Assembly (NCBI GenBank): GCA_903858935.1
Contig: CAIOKO010000230.1
Coordinates: 1-44,262 of the forward strand
Direction of reading: 5' to 3'
Source of the DNA: an uncultured Schlesneria sp.
GTDB lineage: Bacteria; Planctomycetota; Planctomycetia; Planctomycetales; Planctomycetaceae
DNA: 44,262 bases
The notes beneath the pieces were generated by a model that was not told the DNA's origin, searched no databases, and was given only the letters and a program-made list of their open reading frames with translations. Both the position numbers and the translations under genes were made by a program. This document shows, in pieces, positions 42,895-44,262 of the stretch (its first letter is position 1; each line of letters begins with the position of its first letter).

Positions 42895-43994
42895 GTGAAC
42901 TGATCAAGGCTGAGCAATTCGTAACGACTCTCCCAATCTTCAGTACCATTTGCAGCAACGAATTGGTTGCTTCAAACAATGCAGCCCGTGCATTGATTGC
43001 TGAAGTGCAAGAATGGGCCGATCCCGAGCAACGGTCCTACTTGTTCAAAGAGGTGTTTGGTCGAATTGCGGCATCGCAAAACAGGTCCTACCCTTGTGTG
43101 TGGCATGCTTCGCTTCGCCAGAAAGATGTTCCGTTCGAACTGATCGACTGCATCTGGACGGCATTCCCGAGCCTGCACCCGGACGATCCCAAGGCAGATC
43201 AGTGGACCATTTCCGTTTTGCCATCGGCTGGGCCGGGGCTGAATCGAGTGATGCAGCGAATTGCCGACGAGGTTGGGGTTCATGCGTTTTGGGCGGAATA
43301 TGCTCGCAGCTATGACCCCGTGCTCTTGAAAATTCCATTTTATCAGACGGCAATGAATCGTCACGTGACGGCAATTGCTGAGTCGAAGGCCATCCGAGTT
43401 CTGGACGTGGGGGCAGGAACTGGAAACGTAGCAATTCCGTTGGCACGGCAGGGATGTCAGGTGACGCTCATCGACAACTGCGCGGAAATGTTATTGAAAG
43501 CGCAGGCGAAAGCTGTTGACGCGAATCTATCGAGTGCGTGCGATTTCCATCTTTTGTCCGCAACGAGTCTCGATCAATTTGAACATGACTCATTCGATGC
43601 GGCAAACGTTCTGCTCGTGTTGTTTAACATCGCAGAGGGGCAGCAGGCAATCGAGGCGATCGTTCGATGTGTCCGTCCTGGAGGTCGGCTTGTCTTTACG
43701 GAACCGCTCCGTTCATTTGACGAAAAACCATTGTTGGAATTAGGGAAAAGCGTCATTGAGGGGTGCGACGACACCAGAATCAACTCGCACTGGCAAGTTG
43801 TCAGTCAGGCTGGACATCGACTTGGGCGGTTAATCCGCTCAAACTCGTCCGCAGAAGCAGCGACCGAGGATCGTACGATCCGTGCCGAGGAACTTCCGGA
43901 AACATTGTCAAAGCTGGGTTGCGAAGTTATTGCGAATCTTGATTCTCATCTAGGCCAATGCCGTCACATTGTTGCTGTGAAACGCCAAATGTAG
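42891..43994 (+). CDS. SAM-dependent methyltransferase with N-terminal PAS-like region
   Basis: 367 residues; the ATG at 42891 overlaps the TGA of the TIR gene (ATGA), so translation is coupled. Residues about 10-112 look PAS-like (PIFSTICSNELVASNNAARAL ... LFKEVFGRIAASQNRSYPCVWHASLRQKDVPFELIDCIW ... WTISVLPSA, in pieces), related in shape to the PAS region of its partner. A linker with FWAEYARSYDP precedes a class I Rossmann methyltransferase (about 165-290): motif I RVLDVGAGTGNVAIPLA (169-185), acidic loop TLIDNCAEM, motif IV region DAANVLLVLFNIA, and VRPGGRLVFTEPL. The fold accepts small molecules or proteins; nothing indicates a DNA or RNA target-recognition domain. Substrate unknown. No third gene follows before the repeat at 44046. 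Confidence 0.85.
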   Translation: MSELIKAEQFVTTLPIFSTICSNELVASNNAARALIAEVQEWADPEQRSYLFKEVFGRIAASQNRSYPCVWHASLRQKDVPFELIDCIWTAFPSLHPDDPKADQWTISVLPSAGPGLNRVMQRIADEVGVHAFWAEYARSYDPVLLKIPFYQTAMNRHVTAIAESKAIRVLDVGAGTGNVAIPLARQGCQVTLIDNCAEMLLKAQAKAVDANLSSACDFHLLSATSLDQFEHDSFDAANVLLVLFNIAEGQQAIEAIVRCVRPGGRLVFTEPLRSFDEKPLLELGKSVIEGCDDTRINSHWQVVSQAGHRLGRLIRSNSSAEAATEDRTIRAEELPETLSKLGCEVIANLDSHLGQCRHIVAVKRQM

Positions 43995-44045
43995 TGCGTC
44001 AACGCCTAAAATGTGGGTGCGACAATGCGTTGACGGGCAAGTAGA

Positions 44046-44127
44046 GTGGGGCAAGCTCGCTTCGAGCGCCGTCCTATCAGTTTGTGTTCGTACGACGTCT
44101 CGGTGGGACGGCGCGGACTTGTCCCAC
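44046..44127. repeat. Long nested inverted repeat (intergenic palindromic element)
   Basis: Outer arms GTGGGGCAAG (44046-44055) and CTTGTCCCAC (44118-44127) match 9 of 10; inner arms GCGCCGTCC (44066-44074) and GGACGGCGC (44106-44114) match perfectly. The whole could fold as an 82-base hairpin. GTAGxGTGGGxCAAGC-type palindromes are common dispersed elements in planctomycete genomes, from memory. It starts 52 bases after the methyltransferase stop. Confidence 0.8.
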
Positions 44128-44159
44128 CCTGATATGGAAGGACCAGTCAATCGATAAAA

Positions 44160-44181
44160 AAAGAATTCTAAAAATTCTTTT
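44160..44181. terminator. AT-rich hairpin, weak terminator candidate
   Basis: AAAGAATT (44160-44167), loop CTAAA, AATTCTTT (44173-44180), then T. The stem has only AT/one GC pair per arm and the T-run is short. The remaining sequence to 44262 shows no gene. Confidence 0.3.
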
Positions 44182-44262
44182 GAACGGCGATCGTATTTGT
44201 CAGTGCATGGTTTGTTGTGCGGTTTCCGAGGCGTCGGCGGCTTTGAACGACTATTGATCAGA

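Noticed and set aside
41566-43994. Assignment of the TIR pair to CBASS, Thoeris or Pycsar
   Set aside because: No CD-NTase, ThsA-like SIR2/SLOG protein, or nucleotide cyclase lies in the window; the methyltransferase partner fits none of these.
1-44262. CRISPR arrays, tRNA or rRNA genes
   Set aside because: The only regular repeats are the coding 1212-bp units and hairpins described; I saw no 25-40-base direct repeats with spacers and no tRNA-like cloverleaf, although tRNA search by eye is imperfect.

Overview
The window looks like a chromosomal piece from a planctomycete (Planctomycetota, probably Planctomycetaceae). Evidence: the PSCyt1/DUF1549/DUF1553 protein followed directly by a Tat-exported DUF1501 protein (7909-11984), a Tat-exported Gfo/Idh/MocA oxidoreductase, a SUMF1-type lipoprotein, a secreted CX4CH cytochrome-like protein, a large repetitive protein with an N-terminal FESRRLLSA motif of the planctomycete LEPR/RLLSA type, and short dispersed hairpin repeats. 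I see no tRNA, rRNA, CRISPR array, prophage or complete insertion sequence. Genus cannot be read safely from the sequence.

Layout. 1-126 is the tail of an IS630-type transposase. 159-4371 holds small accessory genes (membrane-anchored unknown, pentapeptide-repeat protein, PEP-CTERM protein, membrane protein) separated by long gaps. 4372-14988 is a block of exported proteins on the plus strand: M28 peptidase with PDZ, SUMF1-like lipoprotein, PSCyt/DUF1553 protein, DUF1501 protein, and an esterase with a very long C-terminal extension. 15012-17284 carries two conserved housekeeping enzymes on the minus strand, threonine dehydrogenase (tdh) and the 23S rRNA/tRNA methyltransferase RlmN. 17848-18612 is a C26-type amidotransferase-fold protein that has lost its nucleophile and is followed by a strong intrinsic terminator.

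18909-26562 is a probable lipid/CoA-metabolism cluster: an LplT-PlsC-acyl synthetase triple fusion, a tandem stand-alone copy of its synthetase domain, a 108-residue protein and a GlmL-like ASKHA protein. 26735-31297 carries a MoxR ATPase, an M50 protease, an SMP-30-like protein and a tightly coupled STAS/LOG pair. 31332-41063 is entirely minus strand: the repetitive surface protein built from an exact 1212-bp DNA period, an Nramp-related transporter without the canonical metal-binding motifs, an MprF-like DUF2156 protein, then an oxidoreductase/small lipoprotein/cytochrome-like group.

41566-43994 is the most unusual locus: two genes overlapping by ATGA. The first encodes a nucleoside-deoxyribosyltransferase-like domain, a PAS-like domain and a TIR domain; the second a PAS-like domain and a SAM-dependent methyltransferase. 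They stand alone between hairpin-rich intergenic regions and are the best candidate here for an undescribed signalling or defence module. That function is inference only.
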